Assembly: GCA_022316685.1 (NCBI GenBank) | Contig: JAKJHU010000033.1 | Location: 3,648,321-3,712,320, forward strand | Length of the DNA stretch: 64,000 nt | DNA from: Progne subis subis | Taxonomy: Eukaryota > Chordata > Aves > Passeriformes > Hirundinidae | Direction of reading: 5' to 3' | Part shown: positions 50,129-59,250 of the stretch, piece after piece | Layout: each line of letters starts with the position of its first letter | How positions within the stretch are numbered: position 1 is the first letter of the stretch | Position numbers and translations under genes: made by a program | The notes under the pieces: model-generated | Databases searched by the model: none | The model's input: only the letters and a program-made list of their open reading frames with translations | Told to the model about the DNA's origin: nothing

Positions 50129-51679
50129 CAGTCACCAGCCCCTGCTCACCCCTCAGCAGTGACAGAACCTGTCATCAAAGCAAGGGGCACCCAGAGCTGG
50201 CAGATTAGTGACTCCTGCCCGCAGATTTGCAGTGCCTGTGGAACTGGCCCCAGTTCTCACCAGGCTGATGATTTACCAGTGTGTCACTGAGACACACAAA
50301 GCAGCCACACGCAGACAAGAGGTTTCGCAGAGCAGAGGTTCCTCCCATTCGGCTCAAGCCGAGACAGGCAGAGAGAGAGAGCCTCTTTGTTTTATTTCTT
50401 ACTTTTTATACATTTGTGGGTCTAGCAGAAGATTGGCTTCTGGTGTTTTTCACCTTTCAGCCAAGTGGCTAAACCAGCTGTCAGTTACAATTGTTTTCAG
50501 GTTAGAAATATGCAAACAAAGGACAGAGAATGAAAAAGAAAGGATTTGTTTATGTTACATCTGTGGGAAAAAGGTAGAAAACCGCTCTAATACTGTACAG
50601 TAACTAAAAAGATCTGACTCCATTTATGAAATTCAAAAAGGCTTTAAAAAACTCAGAAAAACCCGGGTAACACCAGTGCACCCCACCCTGGGTAACACCA
50701 GTGCACCCCACAGCACAGTGACATTTGCAGGTCTCCTCTCACCCTGCCAGCACCAGGGCTGCATTAAAATTCCTGCCTGTGACTTCTGCTAGACAAAAAA
50801 CATTGCCCCAATCAAGGATTTTGGTTTGATGGTCTTGGTTTCATTCTGTAAGTGCGAAGGTCTCTTCAAGTCTGTTATGTTCCCTTTAGAAGCAGGGCAA
50901 ATTTCCTAATTTAGAAAGTTTTAAAAGAAGGAAGAGAAGTCAAGACAAAAATCCTTTTAAGCAGAGTTCATTGATAATAGTGGTTTCAACAGAACAGTAA
51001 ACAGAAAATATCTGATCTGCTTTAAGAAGACATCTTTAAACTCTGTATTACATTTTTGTTCTCTGCTTTCTACCCCTCTTTCAGCCACTGCAGTGACAGC
51101 TTTGCCATGTCTCTTCACGCTTCTGAGCAGGGTTATGAAACCAGTGCTCTCCTTGTCTCCAAGAGTCTCAGAACCCTTTGGTAGGACATCTCCACACTGA
51201 AGCCTCCTGCCAAGTCTCCATCCACCTCATCCCAAGAAAGAAGCTGAGGAGCCCTGTGTCCAGGCCCATCTCTGCTGCACTAGACCTGCTGCAAGATAGC
51301 ACTTATCCCAACCTATTACATGGAACAAAACCCATTACTAAAACCCTGGACATCAGAGCCAGTAACTGCATGAATTTACATTATAACCCAGTAGCTTCTC
51401 CCACTGCATTCCATTCTGAGAACCAGATATTCCCTAGCTAAGGGAGAAGATGCAGCCTGAGATCCTCCCTGCAGCCAGCTCTGAGCTAGAAGAAAACTAT
51501 TCCCACAATTCAGCTTCATTTTTCTTCCTGTCTCTTTCAAAAAAATAAAAACCTCTCTTGTAGAAAACGTCGGATGACTCCCCTTGATTTTCAGCTGGAG
51601 CCTTTAGGAGATGTAAGAAGTAATTATGACGTCCTTCTTAAATGTCTTGCTTCTGAAAGCCAAAAGCAATCTGAATAAA
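50129..51679. other. Unique non-coding sequence
   Basis: No gene recognised beyond a 131-codon plus-strand frame (50,208-50,603) without a domain. A 25-bp duplication sits at 50,665-50,714. Confidence 0.55.
50665..50714. repeat. 25-bp tandem duplication
   Basis: The unit starting GGGTAACACCAGTGCACCCC occurs at 50,665 and 50,690. It shares the short string CCAGTGCAC with the 48-bp minisatellite about 540 bases upstream, possibly by chance. Confidence 0.9.
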
Positions 51680-51800
51680 AAATTAATCGATCAATATTCT
51701 CCCACCATTTTTCGCCAATTAAGCCTGTAAGTGAGTGCACCTTAAATAATGTGCCAGAGAAAAGGTTTCATGGGCTCAGCCTTGGCTGATCACCTCTCAA
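51680..51800. promoter_or_regulatory. Candidate conserved non-coding block (inferred)
   Basis: AT-rich unique sequence with TTAATCGATCAATATT (containing the ATCGAT palindrome), TTCGCCAATTAAGCC and CCTTAAATAATG. It resembles a dense homeodomain or cut-like site cluster. Evidence is composition only. Confidence 0.22.
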
Positions 51801-52034
51801 AATTAAATATGCTCAATTTTTATGTGATAACAAATATGTAACTTATTTTTGGAAGTAAATAATTCAACACAGATGGGAGTCACAGCACAGAAGAACGGAC
51901 TGTGCCTGAGTTTTGCCTACTGATAAGGGGCAGTTTTGCTGTCCCTTTGAATGCCTGCAGGCCCAGCACTAACCTCTGCAAGCATCTTGAGAGAGAAATA
52001 TAAAATAGCCCTCCCAGCAAAGCTAAATTCCACT

Positions 52035-52210
52035 GCCAGCTGACATTTGTTTCTTTTTTATCTATACATTTGTCTAATTAAGAAGATACAGTGCCGTTTT
52101 AATTTTCATATAAACTCTTAACTTCAATGGGGATGCATTCTGCAAACCAAACAAGGATTTATTAAGATAATAAAGCAAGCACTTCATAAAAATTTTAATG
52201 CCTGCTCTGA
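52035..52210. promoter_or_regulatory. Candidate conserved non-coding block (inferred)
   Basis: Contains CATTTGTCTAATTAAG (TAATTA at 52,075-52,080), GTTTTAATTTTCATATAAAC, GATTTATTAAGATAATAAAGC and AAAATTTTAATGCC within 160 bases, with no simple repeat and no open frame. The packing of TAAT cores and a GATAA-like site fits an enhancer; conservation untested. Confidence 0.25.
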
Positions 52211-52744
52211 GCATCTCTTTTTTGTGGAGCTAAGAGGCCAAACCGGGGGAAGGATCTGCAGCAAACCACTTCAGCGAGCTCATGCCCAGGCGCATGTGTG
52301 AAGTCTGTGTGTGCAGGGTGGCTTCCCATAGCTGAGGCCACTTGTCCCCACAATACCTAGATTTCAGCAGGACTTTTAGCTGTGCATCAGCTTTGCACCT
52401 TTTCAAGCACAGGGGTGCCCTGGTTGAAATTAATAGATTCATTTACAGGACCTTGGCTGGGGGGAAGGTATATTAGTTTCCCTTGCTTGTGCTGCATCTT
52501 CTGTTTATAACAACACAGTTAATCAAAGGAAGGGGAGATGAAGATCTTTTTTTGCCAGTGTGGCAGGAAAGACCGTGAAGCTTTAATTGACCCCTCGAGA
52601 GACAAAGTGAAAAGCTTGTGGAATGAGTTGAATTTTTAACACAAGGGCATGTTTTCCTTCCAGTTCTGCTCTAGAGACTAAAAGGAAGGGTCGTGCTCCC
52701 AGCTCCCTGCTGCCCTGGGTGCAGCTGCTGCACCACCTCCTTAC

Positions 52745-52885
52745 CTGAATCGTTTCAGAAGCAATGCAGCTATTAATACCTCAGGGTAATGACTCACAGT
52801 AATCCCTTAAACCCCGTAATTGAAAAAAAAATGGCCACTGCCGACTAATGATTTTGAGGCTGGGGCATAATTAATTGACTTCTGG
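52745..52885. promoter_or_regulatory. Candidate regulatory module: AP-1, bicoid-type and homeodomain sites
   Basis: A perfect AP-1 consensus TGACTCA lies at 52,790-52,796, a TAATCC bicoid/OTX-type site at 52,800-52,805, and TAATTAATTGA at 52,868-52,878, with ATTAATACC and CCGTAATTG between. The block is unique and non-coding. Chance occurrences of single sites are frequent, so the cluster is suggestive only. Confidence 0.28.
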
Positions 52886-55221
52886 ATAAGGTGCCTGAGG
52901 ATTTTAAAGTGATTGGTAGCTCTGCCTCCCTTGTCTGGGCTCCGCAAGCTGTTCCCAAAGGCAACGTGCCCTGGATCAGCCAGGCAAAATGGTATCAAGG
53001 TCCTTTGAGACCCGAGTTGGGGGGGACAAGGCTCTTCCATGTGCTGTGTCCTCCTCCATCCCTCCAATACATGGAGGCACCAAGGAGGATTTAGAAGTCA
53101 CAGCAGGCTCCTAGCAGGGTGGGTGAGGAGGGATCATGGTCGTTGTGACTGAATCAAGACTCTGCAAAATTAAAGAGAGATGGGACCATACAGCACGTTT
53201 GATTGGTTGGGGTTTTTTTAAGGAGGGCTGAAAAAGTCCAAACTCAGCATTTGGAAAGATGGGGAAAGAGGAAAGGACTCTCAGAAATACTCAAAATATG
53301 ATGAGATGCTCCTGCAGAGAACTGGTGAAGTGTGCTTGCTCTTCCACAGGTTTTTACCTGGCAAACTCTTCCAGTTACCTCTACCAAATCAGGTTTTCCC
53401 CCCTCCACTTTATTTCTGGATGGGCAGAGAGACCAAGAGGATGAAAATACATGTTACAACACAGGGAATAAAAGGACAAGCTTCCTGCTCTCTCCTCCTT
53501 CCTTGGCCATGACTTACAGTAAGATTGAACAAAACTGAGGACAGACAGGGATTAGCTGGCTGGCCAGATGAGGAAAGATGTGCTTCAGGGGGTGTTTGTT
53601 ATAGCAAGACCTGACCATGTTGGCCCTCAGCAAAATGGACAGCAGGTTCCAGTGGTGAAGGTTACTGAGGATTGCTACAGTTTATTCCCAGTGCTGCTTG
53701 TGAGCTCTGCATCTTCTTCTTTTCCACTCCCCTGGTAAATCTGAAGTGCAGAATCGGCATTTTCCTCAGTGGACCCAGTAGTCAATAGGGCTACCACAAG
53801 TTCCAGCTGATAACTGATGTTTTAACACATGGAAATCCCTGGAGGAGATAAGCCTATAGCTTTCAAATGCTATATTGAGGAATCATTGAGGAATCATCCA
53901 AAAAAGCAGATGATCCGCTTGCAATTTGCACAATCACTCTGCAGATGTGGACATCTATGTGAAAACAATGAAAAAAAGTGGGTTTAGATTGAGTCAATGG
54001 CTTCTTTACAACTAAAACCTTTTACTTCTTCTAAAAATCTGCTCCTCTCTCCATACCACTGCAGCTCCAACAGTACTATCATAAATAATAAACGTCATAA
54101 ACCATGTGGCAAGAAAATCTAAACAACACCATAACTGCTCATCACTTCACTTAAAATATTCTAGATGGATTTTCTTTCTGCTGTAACAAAAAATATATTT
54201 TTCCTCTTCTTCTCGAATAACTGTGACACAACCACAATGCAAGAAAGTTCCCAGCAAGCCCCCAGCATTATGCAGCCTCATTAGGAGCTTTGATTATCTA
54301 TTTGGCACATCTCCAGCTAGCCTGAGTGGCTGTGAGTCTGTCAGTCCTGCGAGCTGATTCACATCGCCAGTGGTTAATGCAGTTCAAGTGCCAAAGGCAA
54401 GCCAAAGGGCAAAGTCAAAATAGGCAATAGCATCAGCTGGGAATAGTAACCAATGCATGTAATGTCAGTGACCTCATGATGACCCCATGAGCTGGGTTTT
54501 TTTATTTAATGGGAGGCACTGAAAATAAAGATTTCATGCCTAGGGATGTATTGATAACTTCGTGGAAATGACCACAGCCCCACACTCTTCTGTCTGTTTT
54601 CCTTTTAATGATTGCTAATCTTGTTTTAAGACCAAGGAAAACTGCAGTTTGCTTGAATGCTCTGGGTCTACAGGGAGGTTTCATTTCATTCTTCTCTTCC
54701 TTCCTCTGAAGCACCAGATGCTACACAGGATTAGACAGCAGTTGGAATTAGGATGTAAAAAAATAGCCTTAAGAAACAGGCTCATTGCCTTAAAAGTCCT
54801 CTTGGAACCAGACATCCAGATTTTGGTCCTCATTTGAACCAGCCATTTTTTCCTTCACTGCAGCAGTGTTAAGGAGGCTGACTGAAAGTCAGTAAAGTTC
54901 TCTTACATATAATGATAATGCCCCTGGGACAACTGACCAACAACCCATTGACCATCTCCAAGTTTGAGTGAGCAGGACAGAAACAAACCTTCAGCCTTGT
55001 CTGGAAATGCCCAGTTTTGATCTCTTTATCTTACACTAGAGGAAAAAAAAGCCCACTCTCCATTTTGTAGGAATCAGTTTTTGTAGAGGCATTTCCTCTG
55101 ACTTTTCAGATCAAATCCTCACCTAGAAATTCTTCCCCAGTATGCCAAAATAAAAGCGATGAATATTATTGCCAAAGGAAGCAACAGAGGAATAAATAAT
55201 AGCTTTATTTTTAACTGATCC

Positions 55222-55224
<3 letters not shown>
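52886..55224. other. Unique non-coding sequence
   Basis: No exon recognised; frames do not exceed 73 codons. An 11-bp duplication of ATTGAGGAATC occurs at about 53,874-53,895. The stretch 54,240-54,480 is unique and rich in short balanced motifs but has no decisive signal. Confidence 0.6.

Positions 55225-55259
<35 letters not shown>
55225..55259. repeat. Uninterrupted A35 homopolymer
   Basis: Thirty-five A residues, the longest homopolymer here. AATAAA strings lie about 35 and 75 bases upstream (GGAATAAATAATAG; AAAATAAAAGCG), which is compatible with a retroposed 3' end. No parent gene was recognised upstream and no target-site duplication was established, so simple slippage remains possible. 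Confidence 0.95.
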
Positions 55260-55262
<3 letters not shown>

Positions 55263-57189
55263 GTCCCACAGGAGTTATACTTTACCACCACTGGGTAAAT
55301 AGAGATTTTTCTAGAGGTTTGTGAAGCCCAAATCATTCATATTCATGTCAAACACACAGAGTTCCTGTCAAAAAGGCTTCAATCAGACACAAAGGAGAAT
55401 GTAGGTTACTCTTCCACCCATAGCTTCCTGATATGGTGATCTAAAAAATGTCATAGCAACCAGTCCTGCAATGGGTTGGATTTTCCCTGAGTTCTGTCAA
55501 CAACTCAAATCATGTCTTAGGCTTCAGGGCCAGAGTAAGGAACCAGCCCCAGGCACTGCTAGCACCCTTCTCTTCAAGCTGATAAGTTCCTCAGTTGTCT
55601 TATAAGAGGAGAAAAAAGACATGAAGTAAGAAAAAACCCAGGAGGAATTTGGACTGAAAATGTTCTTTCTACAGGGTGTTAAGAAGTACTTGAAAGCTGG
55701 AGCATTATGTTCAGGATCCAGCCTTTGTGAAGGCAAGTTCTTCACTCCATGGGGCTTGCTGGGTGGGATTTGGCTCCAGGTACAACATCCTTCCTAGCTG
55801 TCAGACTGCCTAGCACACTTAAAGACTATCTGGCTGTGCTGTAACCTTCCCAACATACCAGCTTGTAACAGGAGAGACATATCCAGACCAAGCTACCCTC
55901 CTCCAGCCCACCAGAGCCTTTGAGGGATCAGCACCAGAGAAATCTCCACCTGGAGGGTCATGACCTGGACATTTCAGGAGTGCTAGAAATGTTTGTGCTG
56001 CATACAACCCATGATGTGGCCTCAGACAGAGAAGCTCAGGTGTTGTCCAGCCACAGAGCATCCCACAGCAAAGCACAGTGTTATGGCTCCCACCACGTCT
56101 TCAAGAAGCACTCTGGAGCTCCGCTGCCATACAGCTGGCAGCTCCAGCAGCCAGGCAAAGCAGCTTTTCCCACATTGATTTTCCTGGTGTTTCCTCCCAA
56201 GTCTGTCCTTCACGCTGCAATCAGCCTTCAGACACCCCTCATCTCCTTGAAACTCAGATTCCCATCTCTTCACATGCACACCATGTACTCCTTGTACTCT
56301 GCTGGGGACAAGGAGAAAAGCGGAAGGGGTCCTATCCCCCTTCAGGAAATGCTAATTAGATTATTTCAACATGCTCCCTTCAAAATGTACTGTTATGGAC
56401 CAATAAATTGCACACCCAGAGGTGACATTCCCCAAATAAACGATTACTTAAGGATTAGTCACGCAGCTGTACCAAAGGCATATGGCTGGCTTTGCAGGAA
56501 GGATTATTGTAGCACAGATGAATACAGATGACTCAAGCAGCCAGGGCAGGGACCCGTCCTTCCGCTTCAGCTGGGTGTAAAACTTCAGGTTTCAGGTCTG
56601 TCTGCCCGTATTTGGCATCTCCTAGGCACACCTACAACACTGCAGCCGGTAATCGTGAAAGAAAGGAAATCCTTCACAAAAAGAAAGAGTGACAAAGTGA
56701 AAAAAAGTGTTTGGCTTCCTGAAAAGATCTTGATCAATGCACTTAAAATTCTTCCCCCTCCAACTGGCAGTTTCTGAAGGACAGTGGAAAGACAAGAACT
56801 TTCTGAAGCATTTTCAGAAGCAGAATTCACAGGGATACCCAGGGAGCTCTTGGAGCAGCCTGAGCACACGGCCCTCAGGCTGCACAGCAAACTCCTCTCC
56901 AAAGGGCCATTCTCAGAGAGAGCTGGAGCTGGGGAGTTTGTGCTCTCCTTCAAAACCAGGAGCTGCACTCCCTCTAAGAAAACGCTGCTCTCTGCAAGGG
57001 CATAATTCATATTTTAACCTTGATGGTGTGAAAGAAAATGTTACAGCTGACTTCACTAAAGGTTTCAAATCCACCCCATTATCTGTTACATTAATAATTG
57101 CAGCTTTTAGCATAGTGAAGCCCAGCAGTTTCTTAGGATGCAGCAGACGCCCTTTGATTGCCCTGCTTTTCTTCCTATTGCTAATTTAG
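55260..57189. other. Unique sequence with a 203-codon open frame, uncertain coding
   Basis: The plus strand is open for 203 codons at 55,920-56,531 and for 150 codons at 56,737-57,189; the minus strand is open for 141 codons at 57,010-56,585. None shows a recognisable domain and frames overlap in alternative registers. The end of the 203-codon frame passes through a motif-dense block (56,345-56,530) that looks regulatory. No exon is called. Confidence 0.5.
56345..56530. promoter_or_regulatory. Candidate conserved non-coding block (inferred)
   Basis: Unique AT-rich block with GCTAATTAGATTATTTC (TAATTA at 56,353-56,358), GGACCAATAAATTGC (a CCAAT box string), CAAATAAACGATTAC and AAGGATTAGTCACGC. 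It coincides with the last third of a 203-codon open frame, so coding constraint cannot be excluded; the motif density favours regulatory DNA. Confidence 0.25.
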
Positions 57190-57252
57190 GATAATGGTTG
57201 GACTCGAAGATCTTAGAAATCATTTCCAGCCTTAATGATTTTATGATTCTAT
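57190..57252 (+). mobile_element. CR1 LINE 3' tail fragment
   Basis: About 60 bases reproduce the CR1 terminus: AATGGTTGGACTCGAAGATC, TTAGAAATCATTTCCAGCC, TTAATGATTTTATGATTCTA. It is heavily 5'-truncated and shares orientation with the CR1 copy 1.5 kb downstream. Confidence 0.85.
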
Positions 57253-57590
57253 TTATTACTTCCAGGACATTGATTGGACATTTCTTCCCTTTTTTTGGAG
57301 GGACAGAATGGAGACAGGTATGACACTCGCTGAGACACCAGCATAGCAGAGGCAGATGTTGTTCTCCAAGCAAAGAGACCTGCACCTTGCATCCACCTAA
57401 ACCCACAATCACTCCCTACTTGTGTCTTAGGGCCCACAAAATCATTAATAAGTCTTACAGAACAAGCTTGGTAGCAACAGGCCTTAGCTTTACCAAGACT
57501 ACCCTACCGTCATAATTTCAAACACTTCGTCAACAAAAACTGCTGAAAAAACAGCAGGTGACGGGGGAAACTTGATTATTCGCTGTTTCT
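57253..57590. other. Unique non-coding spacer
   Basis: No feature recognised between the CR1 tail and the GC-rich island; frames are short. Confidence 0.6.
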
Positions 57591-57750
57591 TTTCCGCCTC
57601 ATCTGTTTTTCCTCCGTCCACAGGTCTTTCCCACATTGGCTCGCTCCCGCAGGACGCGGGTGATGCTTCCCCGGCCGGCAGCTCCCCATGGCCGATCCGA
57701 GGGGTCCCTCTGCCGATGGGAAGCGGCGCCGGCCGGAGCGGAGAGGAGCG
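57591..57750. other. CpG-dense leader of the GC-rich island
   Basis: Unique GC-rich sequence with very frequent CpG (for example GAAGCGGCGCCGGCCGGAGC at about 57,720 and GCTCGCTCCCGCAGGACGCG near 57,640). It joins directly to the tandem array and forms with it a CpG-island-like domain of about 1.1 kb. No initiation signal or gene was recognised. It may be a CpG island, a remnant of a promoter, or the ancestral sequence from which the array expanded. Confidence 0.6.
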
Positions 57751-58705
57751 GGGATGCTCCTGAGCTTCCCCTGCCCAGAGCTGCCCGCACCCTGCCCGCG
57801 ATGCGCTGGGTTCCGGACAGCCCCGGGTACCCCGCACCCTGCCCGGGATGTTCTGGGTTCCGGACAGCCCCGGGTACCCCGCACCCTGCCCGGGATGCGC
57901 TGGGTTCCGGACAGCCCCGGGTACCCCGCACCCTGCCCGCGATGTGCTGGATCTCAGACAGCCCCGGGTACCCCGCACCCTGCCCGCGATGTGCTGGGTT
58001 CCGGACAGCCCCGGTACCCCGCACCCTGCCCGGGATGTGCTGGGTTCCGGACAGCCCCGGGTACCCCGCACCCTGCCCGGGATGTGCTGGGTTCCGGACA
58101 GCCCCGGTACCCCGCACCCTGCCCGGGATGTGCTGGGTTCCGGACAGCCCCGGGTACCCCGCACCCTGCCCGGGATGCGCTGGGTTCCGGACAGCCCCGG
58201 GTACCCCGCACCCTGCCCGGGATGTTCTGGGTTCCGGACAGCCCCGGTACCCCGCACCCTGCCCGGGATGTGCTGGGTCCGGGACAGCCCCGGTACCCCG
58301 CACCCTGCCCGGGATGTTCTGGGTTCCGGACAGCCCCGGTACCCCGCACCCTGCCCGGGATGTGCTGGGTCCGGGACAGCTCCGGGTACCCCGCACCCTG
58401 CCCGGGATGTTCTGGGTTCCGGACAGCCCCGGTACCCCGCACCCTGCCCGGGATGCGCTGGGTCCGGGACAGCTCCGGGTACCCCGCACCCTGCCCGGGA
58501 TGTTCTGGGTTCCGGACAGCTCCGGGTACCCCGCACCCTGCCCGGGATGTTCTGGGTTCCGGACAGCCCCGGGTACCCCGCACCCTGCCCGGGATGCGCT
58601 GGATCTCAGACGGCCCCGGGTACCCCGCACCCTGCCCGGGATGTGCTGGGTTCCGGACAGCCCCGGGTACCCCGCACCCTGCCCGCGATGCGCTCGGATA
58701 CCCCA
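57751..58705. repeat. GC-rich 46/47-bp minisatellite, about 20 units, G-quadruplex-prone minus strand
   Basis: About twenty units, preceded by one degenerate unit at 57,751-57,800, repeat with starts of GTTCCGGAC at 57,810, 57,857 and 57,904 and onward to about 58,700. Each unit reads GTTCCGGACAGCCCCGG, one optional G, TACCCCGCACCCTGCCC, then GGGATG plus TT, TG or CG, then CTGG. Units with GGTACC are 46 bp and those with GGGTACC are 47 bp. On the minus strand each unit has four runs of three or more G with short loops, the G-quadruplex pattern. Lack of stops gives artefact frames of 250-390 codons in all registers; they are not proteins. Confidence 0.98.
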
Positions 58706-58759
58706 ATCAGCCCAGCAACGCCGGACCCCATTCTCTACTCTGGGTTTTGTACTTGTTTT
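58706..58759. other. Junction between minisatellite and CR1
   Basis: About 55 bases of unique sequence. It contains CTCTACTCTGGGTTTTGTACTTG, which may be diverged CR1 sequence (compare 'TACTGTGTTCAGTTTTGGGCCC'), so the CR1 copy may begin near 58,733. Confidence 0.45.
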
Positions 58760-59250
58760 CAGTACTAGAAGAGCATTGAGGTGCTGGAGTATCTGCAGAG
58801 GACAGTGAAGCTGGTGAAGGGTCTAGAGCACACATCACATGAGGAATGGCTGAGGGAGCTGGGGGTGCTTAGCCTGGAGAAAAGGAGGCTCGGGGTAAAC
58901 CATGCAGGTCTCTACAACTCCCTGAAAGGAGGGCGTAGCCAGACGAAGATCAGCCTCCTCTCCCAGGTAACAAGTGGACAGGATGAGAGGAAACAGCTTC
59001 AAGTTGCACCAGGCAAGATTTAGATTGGATATTAGGAAGAATTTCTCTGCCGAAGGGGTGGTCAGGCATTGGAAGAGCAGCCCGGGGAAGTGGTGGAGGC
59101 ACCATCCCCGGAGGTGTTTAAAAGAAGTGTAGATGTGGTGATTAGGGTCAGGGTGTAGTGGTGGTCTTGGCAGTGATGGATAAATGGTTGGACCCAATGA
59201 TCTCAGATGTTTTCTCCAACCTGAACAGTTTTATGATTCTATGATTTTAA
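58760..59250 (+). mobile_element. CR1 LINE, 5'-truncated copy with 3' end
   Basis: About 490 bases of CR1. The plus strand encodes KLVKGLEHTSHEEWLREL followed by GVLSLEKRRLG, the C-terminal tail of CR1 ORF2 (consensus form [28 protein letters not shown]). It then continues through 'GATATTAGGAAGAATTTCTC' to the terminus ATGGTTGGACCCAATGATC, TTTATGATTCTATGATTTT. The frame stays open for 80 codons (58,781-59,023) but ends in a stop and lacks the upstream enzyme domains, so it is not functional. It lies directly downstream of the GC-rich minisatellite. Confidence 0.93.

Noticed and set aside
49380..50290. 160-251-codon frames over the 48-bp minisatellite, some with hydrophobic repeats resembling membrane proteins
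   Set aside because: Open in several registers on both strands; 49-bp units shift frame without introducing stops. Repeat composition explains the openness.
57751..58705. CRISPR-like regular repeats
   Set aside because: Units are contiguous with no unique spacers, and the sequence context is a vertebrate genome; this is a minisatellite.
57499..58808. Long open frames (250-390 codons) on both strands giving PGYPAPCPG-type proteins
   Set aside because: They arise from a 46/47-bp tandem repeat that lacks stop codons in any register; the unit is not a multiple of three, and several frames on both strands are open at once.
58781..59023. 80-codon frame with RT-like C-terminus as a host gene
   Set aside because: It matches the CR1 ORF2 tail, is 5'-truncated, and ends at the CR1 3' terminus.
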